Below, piece after piece: positions 1-6,800 of a stretch of 15,930 nucleotides of DNA. The stretch is from contig CALTYW010000045.1 in NCBI GenBank assembly GCA_943913625.1, positions 1-15,930 of the forward strand. Reading direction: 5' to 3'. Source of the DNA: an uncultured Campylobacter sp. Lineage in GTDB: Bacteria > Actinomycetota > Actinomycetes > Mycobacteriales > Mycobacteriaceae. Each line of letters begins with the position of its first letter. The stretch's first letter is position 1. The position numbers and the translations under genes are program-made. The notes below the pieces were generated by a model. That model was not told where the DNA came from. It was given only the letters and a program-made list of their open reading frames with translations, and did not search any database.

Positions 1-2
1 CC

Positions 3-956
3 CAGACCCTGCCGCTGAAGCCGTTTAAGACCATGGCCATCGAGGTCACCGGCGAGCTGCAGGAAGGCGTGACGGCGAAGGACCTGATCCTCGCGATCAT
101 CGCCAAGATCGGCACCGGCGGCGGCCAGGGCCACATCATCGAGTACCGCGGCGAGGCCATCGAGAAGATGTCGATGGAAGCGCGCATGACTATCTGCAAC
201 ATGTCCATCGAGGCCGGTGCCCGCGCCGGCATGGTCGCTCCCGACCAGAAGACCTTCGACTACGTCGAGGGCCGCGAGTACGCCCCGAAGGGCGCCGACT
301 GGGACGCCGCGGTGGAGTACTGGAAGACGCTGCCTACCGACGAGGGTGCGAAGTTCGACACCGTCGTCGAGATCGACGGCGCAGCACTCACCCCGTTCGT
401 GACCTGGGGCACCAACCCGGGCCAGGGCCTGCCGCTCAGCGAAAACGTGCCGGGTCCGGAGGACTTCAACGACGACGCCTCCATCCAGGCGGCCGAGAAG
501 GCGTTGGAGTACATGGACCTCACCCCGGGCACTCCGCTGCGCGACATCAAGATCGACACCGTCTTCCTCGGCTCCTGCACCAATGCCCGCATCGAGGACC
601 TGCGCGCCGCAGCCGAGGTGGTCAGGGGCCGCGCCATCGCCGAGAACACCCGCATGCTGGTGGTGCCCAGCTCCACGATGGTGAAGCAGCAGGCGGAGGA
701 GGAAGGCCTGGACAAGATCTTCATCGACTTCGGCGCCGAGTGGCGCACCGCCGGCTGCTCCATGTGCCTCGGCATGAACCCGGATCAGCTGGCGCCGGGG
801 GAGCGCAGTGCGTCGACAAGCAACCGCAACTTCGAGGGCCGCCAGGGCCCTGGCGGGCGCACGCACCTCGTATCCCCGCTCGTCGCCGCCGCCACCGCTG
901 TGACCGGCCACCTCGCCAGCCCGGCGGACCTGCCCGCAGTTGGAACGCAGAACTAG
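3..956 (+). CDS. leuC: LeuC, 3-isopropylmalate dehydratase large subunit (3' part)
   Basis: This is the large, iron-sulfur subunit of isopropylmalate isomerase, which interconverts 2- and 3-isopropylmalate in leucine synthesis together with LeuD. The open frame runs off the left edge, so the 317 residues seen are roughly the C-terminal two-thirds of a family usually near 470-480 residues. The three cysteines expected to hold the 4Fe-4S cluster are present: one in FLGSCTN (fragment residue 192) and two in GCSMC (252 and 255). The conserved STSNRNFEGRQG segment follows. The first ATG inside the window (33) is internal, because the frame upstream of it also reads as LeuC (QTLPLKPFKT). The stop TAG lies 13 bases before leuD, and its last bases form part of the leuD ribosome binding site, so the pair is an operon. 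The identification is very secure. Confidence 0.97.
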   Translation, partial: QTLPLKPFKTMAIEVTGELQEGVTAKDLILAIIAKIGTGGGQGHIIEYRGEAIEKMSMEARMTICNMSIEAGARAGMVAPDQKTFDYVEGREYAPKGADWDAAVEYWKTLPTDEGAKFDTVVEIDGAALTPFVTWGTNPGQGLPLSENVPGPEDFNDDASIQAAEKALEYMDLTPGTPLRDIKIDTVFLGSCTNARIEDLRAAAEVVRGRAIAENTRMLVVPSSTMVKQQAEEEGLDKIFIDFGAEWRTAGCSMCLGMNPDQLAPGERSASTSNRNFEGRQGPGGRTHLVSPLVAAATAVTGHLASPADLPAVGTQN

Positions 957-969
957 AAGGAGCCACCCC

Positions 970-1563
970 ATGGAAAAGTTTGTCACCCACACCGGCGTTG
1001 GCGTTCCCCTGAAGCGCTCCAACGTGGACACCGACCAGATCATCCCCGCGCGCTACCTCAAGCGCGTCTCGCGCACCGGGTTCGAAGACGGCCTGTTTTC
1101 CAACTGGCGCGAGAAAGAGCCGAACTTCGTGCTCAACCAGGACGAGTACAAGGACGGCTCAGTGCTCTTTGCTGGCCCCGACTTCGGCACTGGCTCCTCG
1201 CGCGAGCACGCCGTGTGGGCGTTGATGGATTACGGCTTCCGCGCCGTGTTCAGCCCCCGCTTTGCCGACATTTTCCGTGGCAACTCCGGCAAGGCGGGCC
1301 TGCTCGCCGGGATCATGACGGAGTCCGACATCGAGCTGGTGTGGAAGCAACTCGAGGCGAACCCGGGGCTCGAAGTCACCGTGTCCCTCGAGGACCGCAC
1401 AGTCACCGTCGGCGACAACGTCTACACCTTCGAGCTCGACGACTACACGCGCTGGCGCCTCATGGAGGGCCTCGACGACATCGGGCTCACGCTTCGCGAC
1501 GAATCCGAGATCTCCGCGTTCGAGGCCAAGCGGCCCGGGTTCAAGCCGGCCGTGGGCGAGTAG
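970..1563 (+). CDS. leuD: LeuD, 3-isopropylmalate dehydratase small subunit
   Basis: This is the small (swivel-domain) subunit that completes the isopropylmalate isomerase active site with LeuC. The protein is 197 residues, the normal length for actinobacterial LeuD. Visible hallmarks are NVDTDQIIPARYLK near residues 18-31, the substrate-loop segment GPDFGTGSSREHAVWAL at 69-85, and NSGKAGLL near 105-112. The frame is open further upstream (ATG at 940), but that would overlap leuC. The ATG at 970 is preceded by AGAAGGAG (955-962), which overlaps the leuC stop, and it gives the family N-terminus MEKFVTHTGVGVPL. The gene is last in its operon and points at the minus-strand YbjN genes. A strong hairpin begins 15 bases after the stop codon. 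Confidence 0.97.
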   Translation: MEKFVTHTGVGVPLKRSNVDTDQIIPARYLKRVSRTGFEDGLFSNWREKEPNFVLNQDEYKDGSVLFAGPDFGTGSSREHAVWALMDYGFRAVFSPRFADIFRGNSGKAGLLAGIMTESDIELVWKQLEANPGLEVTVSLEDRTVTVGDNVYTFELDDYTRWRLMEGLDDIGLTLRDESEISAFEAKRPGFKPAVGE

Positions 1564-1577
1564 CGGAGCAGAGAGGA

Positions 1578-1648
1578 AGTTTCCAGCAGGTAGAACCCAG
1601 CAGATCGCCAAAAACAGGCGATCTGCTGGGTTCTACCTGCTGGAAACT
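1578..1648. repeat. Perfect 32-bp inverted repeat, 7-nt loop (hairpin/terminator or palindromic element)
   Basis: The arms at 1578-1609 and 1617-1648 are exact reverse complements over 32 bases, separated by the A-rich loop AAAAACA. The repeat starts 15 bases after the leuD stop and lies between convergent operons, so it can fold in transcripts from either side. No T-run follows on either strand, so a classical U-tract terminator is not indicated. Long hairpins without U-tracts have been proposed as terminators in actinobacteria. Each arm contains CCAGCAG twice, 14 bases apart (1583-1589 and 1597-1603), so the arm itself looks partly duplicated. It could be a bidirectional terminator, a dispersed extragenic palindrome, or both. 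The structure is certain and the function is inferred. Confidence 0.9.
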
Positions 1649-1650
1649 CT

Positions 1651-1684
1651 GGGGCCGCGAGAGACCGCCCGGGCCAGCGGCCCC
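1651..1684 (-). terminator. Second GC-rich hairpin after the YbjN operon
   Basis: GGGGCCGC (1651-1658) and GCGGCCCC (1677-1684) form a perfect 8-bp stem around an 18-base loop. It starts one base beyond the stop codon of the minus-strand YbjN gene, where a terminator for that operon would be expected. No U-tract follows in the minus direction; the large 32-bp hairpin comes next instead. Termination is therefore an inference from position and structure only. Confidence 0.4.
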
Positions 1685-1685
1685 G

Positions 1686-2141
1686 CTAACCGCGGGCGTC
1701 GAGCTGCTGGAGCACCTGGGGTGCGAAATCCCCCAAGAAGTCGCGGCTGACCTGCACCATCGACTGGATGCCGGTGTGCAGGTGGGTCGAGAACTGGGTG
1801 TCGGTGTACTCCCAGTAGCCCGGCAACGCATAGGCTGCGCCGAGCGCGGTGAGATTACGCGAGTCGTCCTTGAGCGCGGTGACGGTCGGGAACGCCTTTT
1901 GGTAGTTGTAGGCCTCCACCCACGCCAGCACCTTGTCAAAGTCATCGGCGGTGACGGTGTCGACGGCCACGGTGGTGATCAGGTTCAAGGTGGGGGCGAT
2001 GAACTTGATCTCCATCCCGATGCCGGAGAAACCGGTTTGGATGGTCTGGGTGGCCTCGTTCAGTTCGTACTGCCAGTTCTCCGCGTCGAAGAGGGCGGTG
2101 ACGCGCGCGAGGCTGAGCGGCTGCATGTTCGGGGTGGTCAC
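1686..2141 (-). CDS. YbjN-domain protein, copy 2
   Basis: This is a 151-residue soluble protein with no signal peptide or membrane segment. Its pattern, a short helix (LSLARVTALFDAENWQY), an acidic or Gln-rich strand, FSGIGMEIKF, then LAWVEAYNYQKAFPTV, resembles the small YbjN/bacterial sensory transduction regulator-like family common in Corynebacterium. It is probably a paralogue of the gene just upstream, sharing an N-terminal helix, a beta-sheet core and a C-terminal amphipathic helix. The biochemical role of the family is unclear; the fold resembles type III secretion chaperones. The start is GTG at 2141, three bases after the preceding stop, with GAGGGA about nine bases upstream. An in-frame ATG five codons later is possible but lacks a ribosome site. 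It is the last gene of the mutT1 operon. Family assignment is fairly confident; function is unknown. Confidence 0.75.
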   Translation of the reverse strand: MTTPNMQPLSLARVTALFDAENWQYELNEATQTIQTGFSGIGMEIKFIAPTLNLITTVAVDTVTADDFDKVLAWVEAYNYQKAFPTVTALKDDSRNLTALGAAYALPGYWEYTDTQFSTHLHTGIQSMVQVSRDFLGDFAPQVLQQLDARG

Positions 2142-2144
2142 GGC

Positions 2145-2594
2145 TTAGGCTCCCTCGTCGGTCGGGGTCATTTCTTCAATGCGCGGGAATTGCTTCCTCA
2201 TTTCGTCGGCCACGTGGTGGATGGCGGAGAAGAAGTACTCCAGCATCTCCCGCAGCTGGCCGTCGGTGAAACCGTCAGCGGCGAAGAACGGCGCCTCGGT
2301 CACCACCACGGCCGTGCCGTCCTCGCGCACCACGGGGTGGACGCGCACGAGCGGCAGGGAGCGGTTCATCTCGTTGGCTTTGGTGCGCAGCGTGTAGATG
2401 TCGCTGGCGTCGCTCAGCGTGGCCATCCACCGGGCAGAGGCTTTGAAGCCCTGTTCCTCCACCTCGAAGAAGACGGCGAGGCCCGGGAACGCGGTGCGCA
2501 CCTCGCCGCTTTCTTCCGTGTAGTACTTCAGGTTCATCGAGGTCAGTGTCGCAGCGATGCGCTCGTGCGTCGCTGGGGCGAGCGGTGCAGTCAT
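2145..2594 (-). CDS. YbjN-domain protein, copy 1
   Basis: This is a 149-residue soluble protein of the YbjN type. Features seen are an N-terminal helix (THERIAATLTSMNLKYY), strands around VRTAFPGLAVFFEVEEQG, the segment YTLRTKANEMNRSLPLVRVH, then a strand and a long C-terminal helix (GQLREMLEYFFSAIHHVADEM). The frame is open far upstream inside mutT1, but the ATG at 2594 has a perfect AGGAGG on the minus strand (plus coordinates 2605-2610) ten bases away. That site overlaps the mutT1 stop codon. The gap to mutT1 is 14 bases and to the next YbjN gene three bases, so the three genes should be co-transcribed and translationally coupled. The function is unknown. Sitting behind a nucleotide-pool enzyme suggests, but does not show, a stress-related role. 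Confidence 0.78.
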   Translation of the reverse strand: MTAPLAPATHERIAATLTSMNLKYYTEESGEVRTAFPGLAVFFEVEEQGFKASARWMATLSDASDIYTLRTKANEMNRSLPLVRVHPVVREDGTAVVVTEAPFFAADGFTDGQLREMLEYFFSAIHHVADEMRKQFPRIEEMTPTDEGA

Positions 2595-2608
2595 TGTTGT
2601 TGTTCCTC

Positions 2609-3616
2609 CTAAACCACGGGTAACGCGGACGGGATGTAGTCGGCGCCGGTGAGCTGGCCCTTGTGGAAACTCAAGACCCAGGTGGAGCCCTTCTTGGCGT
2701 TGATGTCGCCGTCGAAAGGCAAGGTGCCCTGGGCGGACAGCCACGCGAGCATGCCCGGGATGATCTCGCCCTGCGCGCAGATCACGCTCGTGCCGCCGAG
2801 GGCGATGACCTCCTGGAACGCCTCCTGGGCGCCCACCATGTTCTCCAGCCACGCGGTGTCGCCGAAGCGCTCGTCGACCTGGACGTCGAGCCCCAGCTCG
2901 TCGGCAAGCGGAGCGACGGTGGTCTGGCAGCGCTCCGGCAGCGCGGAGAAGATCCGCTCGGGGTGGAAAGCGGAAAGTAGCGGCACCAGCATCTCGGACT
3001 GGCGGCGGCCCTTCTTGTCCAGCGGTCGAAGGTTGTCGTTGCCGGACCACTTCTCGCGGTCATGGGCTTTGGCGTGGCGCACGTAGAGGATGCGGGCGTC
3101 CGCCGGGGTGCGGAAACGCTTGCGCGCCTTGGCAAGCACTTCGCGGTCGAGGTCGTAGGTCATGAGTTCAATGGCATCGTCGATAGGCAGCCAGCGGATC
3201 TCGTCCACCTCGTCATTCGGCTCGAACTCGCCGCCGAGCACCTCGCCCGTCCAGTAGTAGACGACCTTCGTGGTCTTCTTCACCGGGTAGACTGTCTTGC
3301 CGATGAGCTTGCCCAGGCGCACGTCGTAGCCGGTCTCTTCCTTGATTTCGCGCACTGCGGTCTGCACCAGCGACTCATCCGGATCAACCTTGCCCTTGGC
3401 CAGCGACCAGTCGTCGTAGTGCGGCCTGTGAATGCACGCGACTTCCACCGAGTCCGGCTCCGCGAGGTCGCCGCGCCACAGTACCGCGCCGGAGGCGAGG
3501 GTGGTGCGCTTGAACTCTTCGAGCGGGCGGCGGGGAATCTCCTGCCGGCGCCCAGTGAGGAACTTTTCCCCCTTAGCGTCCTTGTCCTGCTCGTGCATCT
3601 GGGATTGTTTAGGCAT
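2609..3616 (-). CDS. mutT1: MutT1-like NUDIX hydrolase fused to histidine phosphatase
   Basis: This is a 335-residue two-domain enzyme. The N-terminal NUDIX domain carries an exact NUDIX box, G75-x5-E81-x7-REIKEETGY ending at residue 97. The C-terminal domain is a histidine-phosphatase fold with ILYVRHAKA at 176-184 (catalytic H181) and SALPERCQTT near 224-233. This architecture matches mycobacterial MutT1, which degrades 8-oxo-(d)GTP and dinucleoside polyphosphates, so a role in cleaning oxidised nucleotides is likely. The position between leuCD and gpsA also matches mutT1. The frame extends upstream to 3688, but the ATG at 3616 is chosen because CACAAT lies seven bases before it, fitting a leaderless transcript, and longer starts would read through the promoter. 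It leads the minus-strand operon with the two YbjN genes and is divergent from gpsA. Exact substrates are inferred from the family. Confidence 0.88.
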   Translation of the reverse strand: MPKQSQMHEQDKDAKGEKFLTGRRQEIPRRPLEEFKRTTLASGAVLWRGDLAEPDSVEVACIHRPHYDDWSLAKGKVDPDESLVQTAVREIKEETGYDVRLGKLIGKTVYPVKKTTKVVYYWTGEVLGGEFEPNDEVDEIRWLPIDDAIELMTYDLDREVLAKARKRFRTPADARILYVRHAKAHDREKWSGNDNLRPLDKKGRRQSEMLVPLLSAFHPERIFSALPERCQTTVAPLADELGLDVQVDERFGDTAWLENMVGAQEAFQEVIALGGTSVICAQGEIIPGMLAWLSAQGTLPFDGDINAKKGSTWVLSFHKGQLTGADYIPSALPVV

Positions 3617-3629
3617 ACGTTCTATTGTG
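3617..3629 (-). promoter_or_regulatory. Candidate -10 for leaderless mutT1 mRNA
   Basis: On the minus strand the hexamer CACAAT (plus coordinates 3624-3629) ends seven bases before the ATG at 3616. It keeps the A at position 2 and T at position 6 of the actinobacterial TAnnnT element. No Shine-Dalgarno-like purine run is present before the ATG. The -35 region is poor. The same geometry recurs at other genes in the window. Confidence 0.38.
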
Positions 3630-3700
3630 TCCCACCGAACGACGGCGCGCCATGTCGGCCCCGGGTGGTACGTTGATCCGGACAACACGCCGGGGCCGGT

Positions 3701-3709
3701 TGGGATACT
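3701..3709 (+). promoter_or_regulatory. Candidate extended -10 for gpsA
   Basis: TGGGATACT reads as TG-n-GATACT, an extended -10 element that keeps the strongly conserved A and T. It would start RNA near 3716, giving a leader of about 26 bases that includes the GGAGG (3733-3737) before the gpsA ATG. No good -35 hexamer is seen at 16-18 bases. The 125-base divergent gap must contain gpsA regulation, and this is its best plus-strand candidate. Confidence 0.35.
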
Positions 3710-3741
3710 GGGTTACGGACGGGAAACGAAGCGGAGGCAGC

Positions 3742-4740
3742 ATGGTCAATGTGGCGGTTCTAGGCGCCGGCTCGTGGGGGACCACGCTGGCCAAAGTGTT
3801 CGCCGACGCAGGCAACCCTGTCAGCCTGTGGGCGCGCCGCCCGGAGCTCGCGCGCACGATCGCTGAGACGCACGAGAACCCTGAATACCTCCAAGGCGTA
3901 GCGCTTCCTGAAGCGGTGCAGGCGACGTCCGACGCGTTTGAGGCGATCGACAACGCCGCCATCGTGGTCTTCGCGGTGCCGAGCCAGACCATGCGCGGCA
4001 ACCTGGAAACGTGGGCGCCCAAGTTGCCCGCGGGCGCGACGTTGCTGTCCATTTCTAAAGGTATCGAGTCCGGCACGCTGATGCGGATGAGCGAGATCAT
4101 CGGCGAAGTCACCGGTGCAGGCCCGGAGCGCATCGCGGTTTTAAGCGGGCCGAACCTCTCGCGCGAAATCGCGGAGGAGCAGCCGGCGGCAACCGTCATC
4201 GCCTGCTCCGACGAAAACCGCGCGAAGCTGGTCCAGGCTGCGTGCGCCACCAACTACCTGCGCCCGTACACCAACACCGACGTCGTGGGTTGCGAGATCG
4301 GCGGCGCGACCAAGAACGTCATCGCGCTCGCGAGCGGCATGGCGGCGGGCCTCGGCCTGGGCGACAACACGCAGGCCACGCTGATCACCCGCGGTCTCGC
4401 GGAGATTTCGCGTCTCGGCAACGCGCTCGGGGCAGACGCGCGCACCTTCGCGGGACTCGCCGGCATGGGCGACCTGGTGGCCACGTGCGCATCCCCGCTG
4501 TCGCGCAACCGCACCTTCGGGGCTGCGCTCGGAGCGGGTGCCACCCTGGCGGAGGCCAAGGCGGCGACGAAGGGGCAGGTGGCGGAGGGCGTCATATCGT
4601 CGACAAGCATTGCTCAGCTCGCTGAGGCGAACGGGGTGGAGATGCCGATTACGCAGGCCGTGAACGCGGTATGCCACAGCGGCGTGAAAGTTGCAGACGC
4701 GATTGCGGCGCTGATGGGGCGCAGCAAGAAGGCGGAGTAG
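3742..4740 (+). CDS. gpsA: GpsA, NAD(P)-dependent glycerol-3-phosphate dehydrogenase
   Basis: This enzyme reduces dihydroxyacetone phosphate to sn-glycerol 3-phosphate, the backbone for phospholipids. The protein is 332 residues, normal for the family. The Rossmann dinucleotide motif is GAGSWG (residues 8-13). Further hallmarks are FAVPSQ (77-82), the substrate-contact segment SISKGIE (103-109) and LSGPN (134-138). GGATKNVIALASG (187-199) carries the catalytic lysine K191, and AGMGDLVATC (240-249) is the C-terminal family signature. The frame is open back to 3625, but the ATG at 3742 follows GGAGG (3733-3737) and gives the standard N-terminus directly before the first beta strand. The spacing of four bases is short. 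The gene is divergent from mutT1 and is followed 20 bases later by ddl, so gpsA and ddl form an operon. Confidence 0.96.
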   Translation: MVNVAVLGAGSWGTTLAKVFADAGNPVSLWARRPELARTIAETHENPEYLQGVALPEAVQATSDAFEAIDNAAIVVFAVPSQTMRGNLETWAPKLPAGATLLSISKGIESGTLMRMSEIIGEVTGAGPERIAVLSGPNLSREIAEEQPAATVIACSDENRAKLVQAACATNYLRPYTNTDVVGCEIGGATKNVIALASGMAAGLGLGDNTQATLITRGLAEISRLGNALGADARTFAGLAGMGDLVATCASPLSRNRTFGAALGAGATLAEAKAATKGQVAEGVISSTSIAQLAEANGVEMPITQAVNAVCHSGVKVADAIAALMGRSKKAE

Positions 4741-4760
4741 CGCGTGTAGGGTTCTACACC

Positions 4761-5804
4761 GTGATCCGTATTGCCGTTTTGTACGGTGGCATGTCCACCG
4801 AGCACTCGATTTCCTGCATCTCCGCCGCCTCCATCATGGCGCACCTGCCACGCGAGGAGTACGAAATCTTCCCGGTAGGCATCACGCGCGACGGCGTGTG
4901 GGTGCAGGGCGTGCTCGACCCGGCCGAGGGCGCGGAGCTGCCCGAGGTACCCGGCGGCCGCGAGATCGCGCTCTCGCTCAACCCCACCCGCCGCGGCGTC
5001 ATCTTCGACGTGGCCACGGGCGAGGAGCTTGCGCTTGTCGACGTCGTCTTTCCCGCCCTCCACGGCAAATTCGGCGAGGACGGCACCATGCAGGGCCTGC
5101 TGGAGCTCGCCGGCGTGCCGTACGTGGGCCCCGGCGTGCTGGCGTCCGCCTGCGGCATGGACAAGGAGTACACCAAGGCGCTGGTTTCCGCAGCCGGTAT
5201 TCCGGTGACGGGCCAGGTGATCTTGGAGGACGTGCGCGAGCTTTCCGACGATGAACGTAAACGCCTGGGCCTGCCGGTGTTTGTGAAGCCAGCTAACGGT
5301 GGCTCTTCCATCGGCGTGTCCAAGGTGACCGATTGGGCGGCGCTGCCTGCGGCGGTGGAGCTCGCGCTGGAGTCGGACCCGAAGGTGCTGGTGGAGGCGG
5401 AGCTGGTTGGCCACGAGGTGGAGGTCGGCGTGCTCGAGCGTCCCGACGGCACTGTTGCGGCGTCGGTGCCGGCGCAGCTCAACGGCACCGAGGATTCGGC
5501 GGAGGGCTTCTACGGGTTCGAGACAAAGTACCTGGATGAGGGGGTCACCGCCACTATTCCGGCGCCGTACGACGAGGCCACCACGGCGCAGCTGCAGGAG
5601 CTCGCGGTCACTGCGTTCCGGGCGCTGAACTGCAAGTCGCTGGCACGCGTGGACTTCTTTGTCACGGCCGACGGCCCCGTGCTCAACGAGGTCAACACCA
5701 TGCCGGGATTCACCGCCATATCGATGTACCCGCAGGTGTGGGCGGCGAGCGGGGTGGACTACCCGGCGCTGCTGGACACGCTGGTGCGCACGGCGCTGCG
5801 CTAA
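4761..5804 (+). CDS. ddl: Ddl, D-alanine--D-alanine ligase
   Basis: This is an ATP-grasp ligase that makes the D-Ala-D-Ala dipeptide for peptidoglycan. The 347 residues include the N-terminal signature YGGMSTEHSIS (8-18, with E14 and H15 at the expected catalytic positions) and HGKFGEDGTMQGLLE (101-115). The ATP-binding loop is FVKPANGGSSIGVSK (174-188). The metal- and D-Ala-binding end EVNTMPGFT is at 310-318, followed by SMYPQVW. The start is taken as GTG at 4761, which places VIRIAVLYGG at the N-terminus; TAGGG (4747-4751) lies nine bases before it and is a modest ribosome site. No ATG start lies between the end of gpsA and this point. The gene ends inside a palindrome shared with the convergent DUF3515 gene. 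Identification is secure, the exact start less so. Confidence 0.95.
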   Translation: MIRIAVLYGGMSTEHSISCISAASIMAHLPREEYEIFPVGITRDGVWVQGVLDPAEGAELPEVPGGREIALSLNPTRRGVIFDVATGEELALVDVVFPALHGKFGEDGTMQGLLELAGVPYVGPGVLASACGMDKEYTKALVSAAGIPVTGQVILEDVRELSDDERKRLGLPVFVKPANGGSSIGVSKVTDWAALPAAVELALESDPKVLVEAELVGHEVEVGVLERPDGTVAASVPAQLNGTEDSAEGFYGFETKYLDEGVTATIPAPYDEATTAQLQELAVTAFRALNCKSLARVDFFVTADGPVLNEVNTMPGFTAISMYPQVWAASGVDYPALLDTLVRTALR

Positions 5805-5827
5805 CGCCGCGCCTCGGGCCGGCGTTA
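5802..5827. terminator. Palindrome containing both convergent stop codons
   Basis: TAACGCCG (5802-5809) and CGGCGTTA (5820-5827) pair perfectly over 8 bp around a ten-base loop. The first three bases are the ddl stop TAA and the last three, read on the minus strand, are the TAA of the DUF3515 gene. With only 20 bases between the two stops, this hairpin is the sole candidate for a bidirectional terminator. No U-tract follows on either strand, so efficiency is uncertain. Confidence 0.5.
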
Positions 5828-6754
5828 CTTCGCCTCGCCTGTGTGCTGGGCGATGAGATTGGTCAGGTTGGTGATCGCCTCGTTGCTCTCGGCCTGCGGC
5901 AGGGACGCCGCGATGTCGGAGTCGCGCCCGAGCGCGTACCAGGTGGACGCAGTTGTGCCGTTGGCGAGGATGACGTCTTCGAACCACGGCACGTCGTTGA
6001 CCTGCACCAGCTGGGCGCCGGGGGCGTAGTTTTCAGAAGGGGCCACGCCGCAGCGCAGCACGATCGGGTCCGAGCCCTCCGACACCCATGCCACCGAGTC
6101 GGGTGTCACCGCGTCGGTGCGGGTGTAGCCCTCCGCGATGGAATCAGGTGCGGCGCTCAGCAGCGCGTCGCAGTTGGCGGTGTCGCCCGAGGCCAGCTGG
6201 GACAGCGGCGCGGGATTGGGTGTCGCGTCTGTCTTTGGCAGGGAGGCGGCGTCGATCTGGGCGGCGGGGGAGTCGCCCTCCCGAAGCTGCGAGCGGTCCG
6301 CGGTCACGGCGATGACGGGTAAGCGGTCCACGGTGTACCAGGTGGCAAGGTTCGAGCCCGGGGTGGCGTCATCCACGCGCATCCATGCTGCACCGTTGAC
6401 GTCCTGCGTAACGGCGTAGTCGGTGAACTGGGCGGGCTGGTCCACCCCGCAGCGCAAGGTCACTCGCTCGGTGGAGGAGGACTGCCACGCCGCGGTGCCG
6501 GCCGGGGCGGGTTCGGCGATCTCGGCGCGTTTGTGTCCGAGGAGGGTGGACGGCAAGGCGTCGATAAGCGAGCTGCACTCGGGCGAATCCGCCATGGGCG
6601 CGGGGATCTCGGCCATGGCCACAGGCTGGAGCGCGACGCGGTTGAAGTACACCCGCGCGCCGATGGTCACGCCGAGCACCAGCAGAAGTGCCAGGGCGAG
6701 GCTGACGAAGATTGTGGTGCGGTTAATCTGTGGTTCGGACGCCGTGGAACTCAT
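5825..6754 (-). CDS. Membrane-anchored protein with two DUF3515 units
   Basis: This is a 309-residue protein with a short cytoplasmic N-terminus, one hydrophobic segment (about residues 14-31) and an extracytoplasmic remainder. The outer part holds two related units. Unit 1 (about 60-152) runs from C60 through VTLRCGVDQP (C102) to ATWYTVDRLPVIAV. Unit 2 (about 195-286) runs from C195 through IVLRCGVAPS (C235) to STWYALGRDSDIAA. Each unit has the pattern Cys...LRCG...V..V.W...TWY, as in DUF3515 proteins, with a Cys pair that could form a disulfide. A Pro/Ala/Asp-rich linker joins them. The position between ddl and thiL on the opposite strand matches the mycobacterial DUF3515 gene, which from memory carries one unit. 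The function is unknown; an envelope role is an inference from topology. The ATG at 6754 is chosen because it starts right before the membrane segment and fits a leaderless promoter. Confidence 0.85.
   Translation of the reverse strand: MSSTASEPQINRTTIFVSLALALLLVLGVTIGARVYFNRVALQPVAMAEIPAPMADSPECSSLIDALPSTLLGHKRAEIAEPAPAGTAAWQSSSTERVTLRCGVDQPAQFTDYAVTQDVNGAAWMRVDDATPGSNLATWYTVDRLPVIAVTADRSQLREGDSPAAQIDAASLPKTDATPNPAPLSQLASGDTANCDALLSAAPDSIAEGYTRTDAVTPDSVAWVSEGSDPIVLRCGVAPSENYAPGAQLVQVNDVPWFEDVILANGTTASTWYALGRDSDIAASLPQAESNEAITNLTNLIAQHTGEAK
6702..6729 (+). promoter_or_regulatory. Candidate thiL promoter inside the DUF3515 gene
   Basis: CTGACG (6702-6707) and TAATCT (6724-6729) form a -35/-10 pair with a 16-base spacer. 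Transcription would begin near 6736, inside the 5' end of the divergent DUF3515 gene, and give a leader of about 65 bases to the GTG of thiL. The two divergent promoters would overlap face to face, so the genes may interfere with each other's transcription. Confidence 0.35.
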
Positions 6755-6768
6755 GGCGGAACAGTGTA
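6755..6768 (-). promoter_or_regulatory. Candidate -10 for leaderless DUF3515 mRNA
   Basis: The minus-strand hexamer TACACT (plus coordinates 6763-6768) matches TAnnnT and ends eight bases before the ATG at 6754, placing the predicted RNA start at or next to the start codon. No ribosome binding site is present between them. The -35 region is weak. Confidence 0.42.
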
Positions 6769-6800
6769 GTGAAAGGGCTGGAAACAGCAGTGATCCCGAC

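Noticed and set aside
1215..2612. Long plus-strand open frame (465 codons) across leuD, the hairpin and the YbjN genes
   Set aside because: It is out of frame with leuD and antisense to two well-supported genes, shows no family motifs, and is explained by GC-rich codon bias.
2764..2784. Second catalytic histidine of the MutT1 phosphatase domain replaced by Gln (ICAQGEIIP)
   Set aside because: Mycobacterial MutT1, as I recall it, also has CTQGKVIP here, so this is a family trait and not decay.
4614..5987. Long minus-strand open frame (457 codons) opposite ddl
   Set aside because: It is the antisense shadow of ddl, Arg/His-rich, with no recognisable domain and no ribosome site.
6753..6800. 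ATG at 6753 as thiL start, sharing CATG with the divergent gene
   Set aside because: The 16 extra codons have AT-rich third positions unlike the gene body and no ribosome site; GTG at 6801 fits homologue N-termini better. It is not fully excluded.
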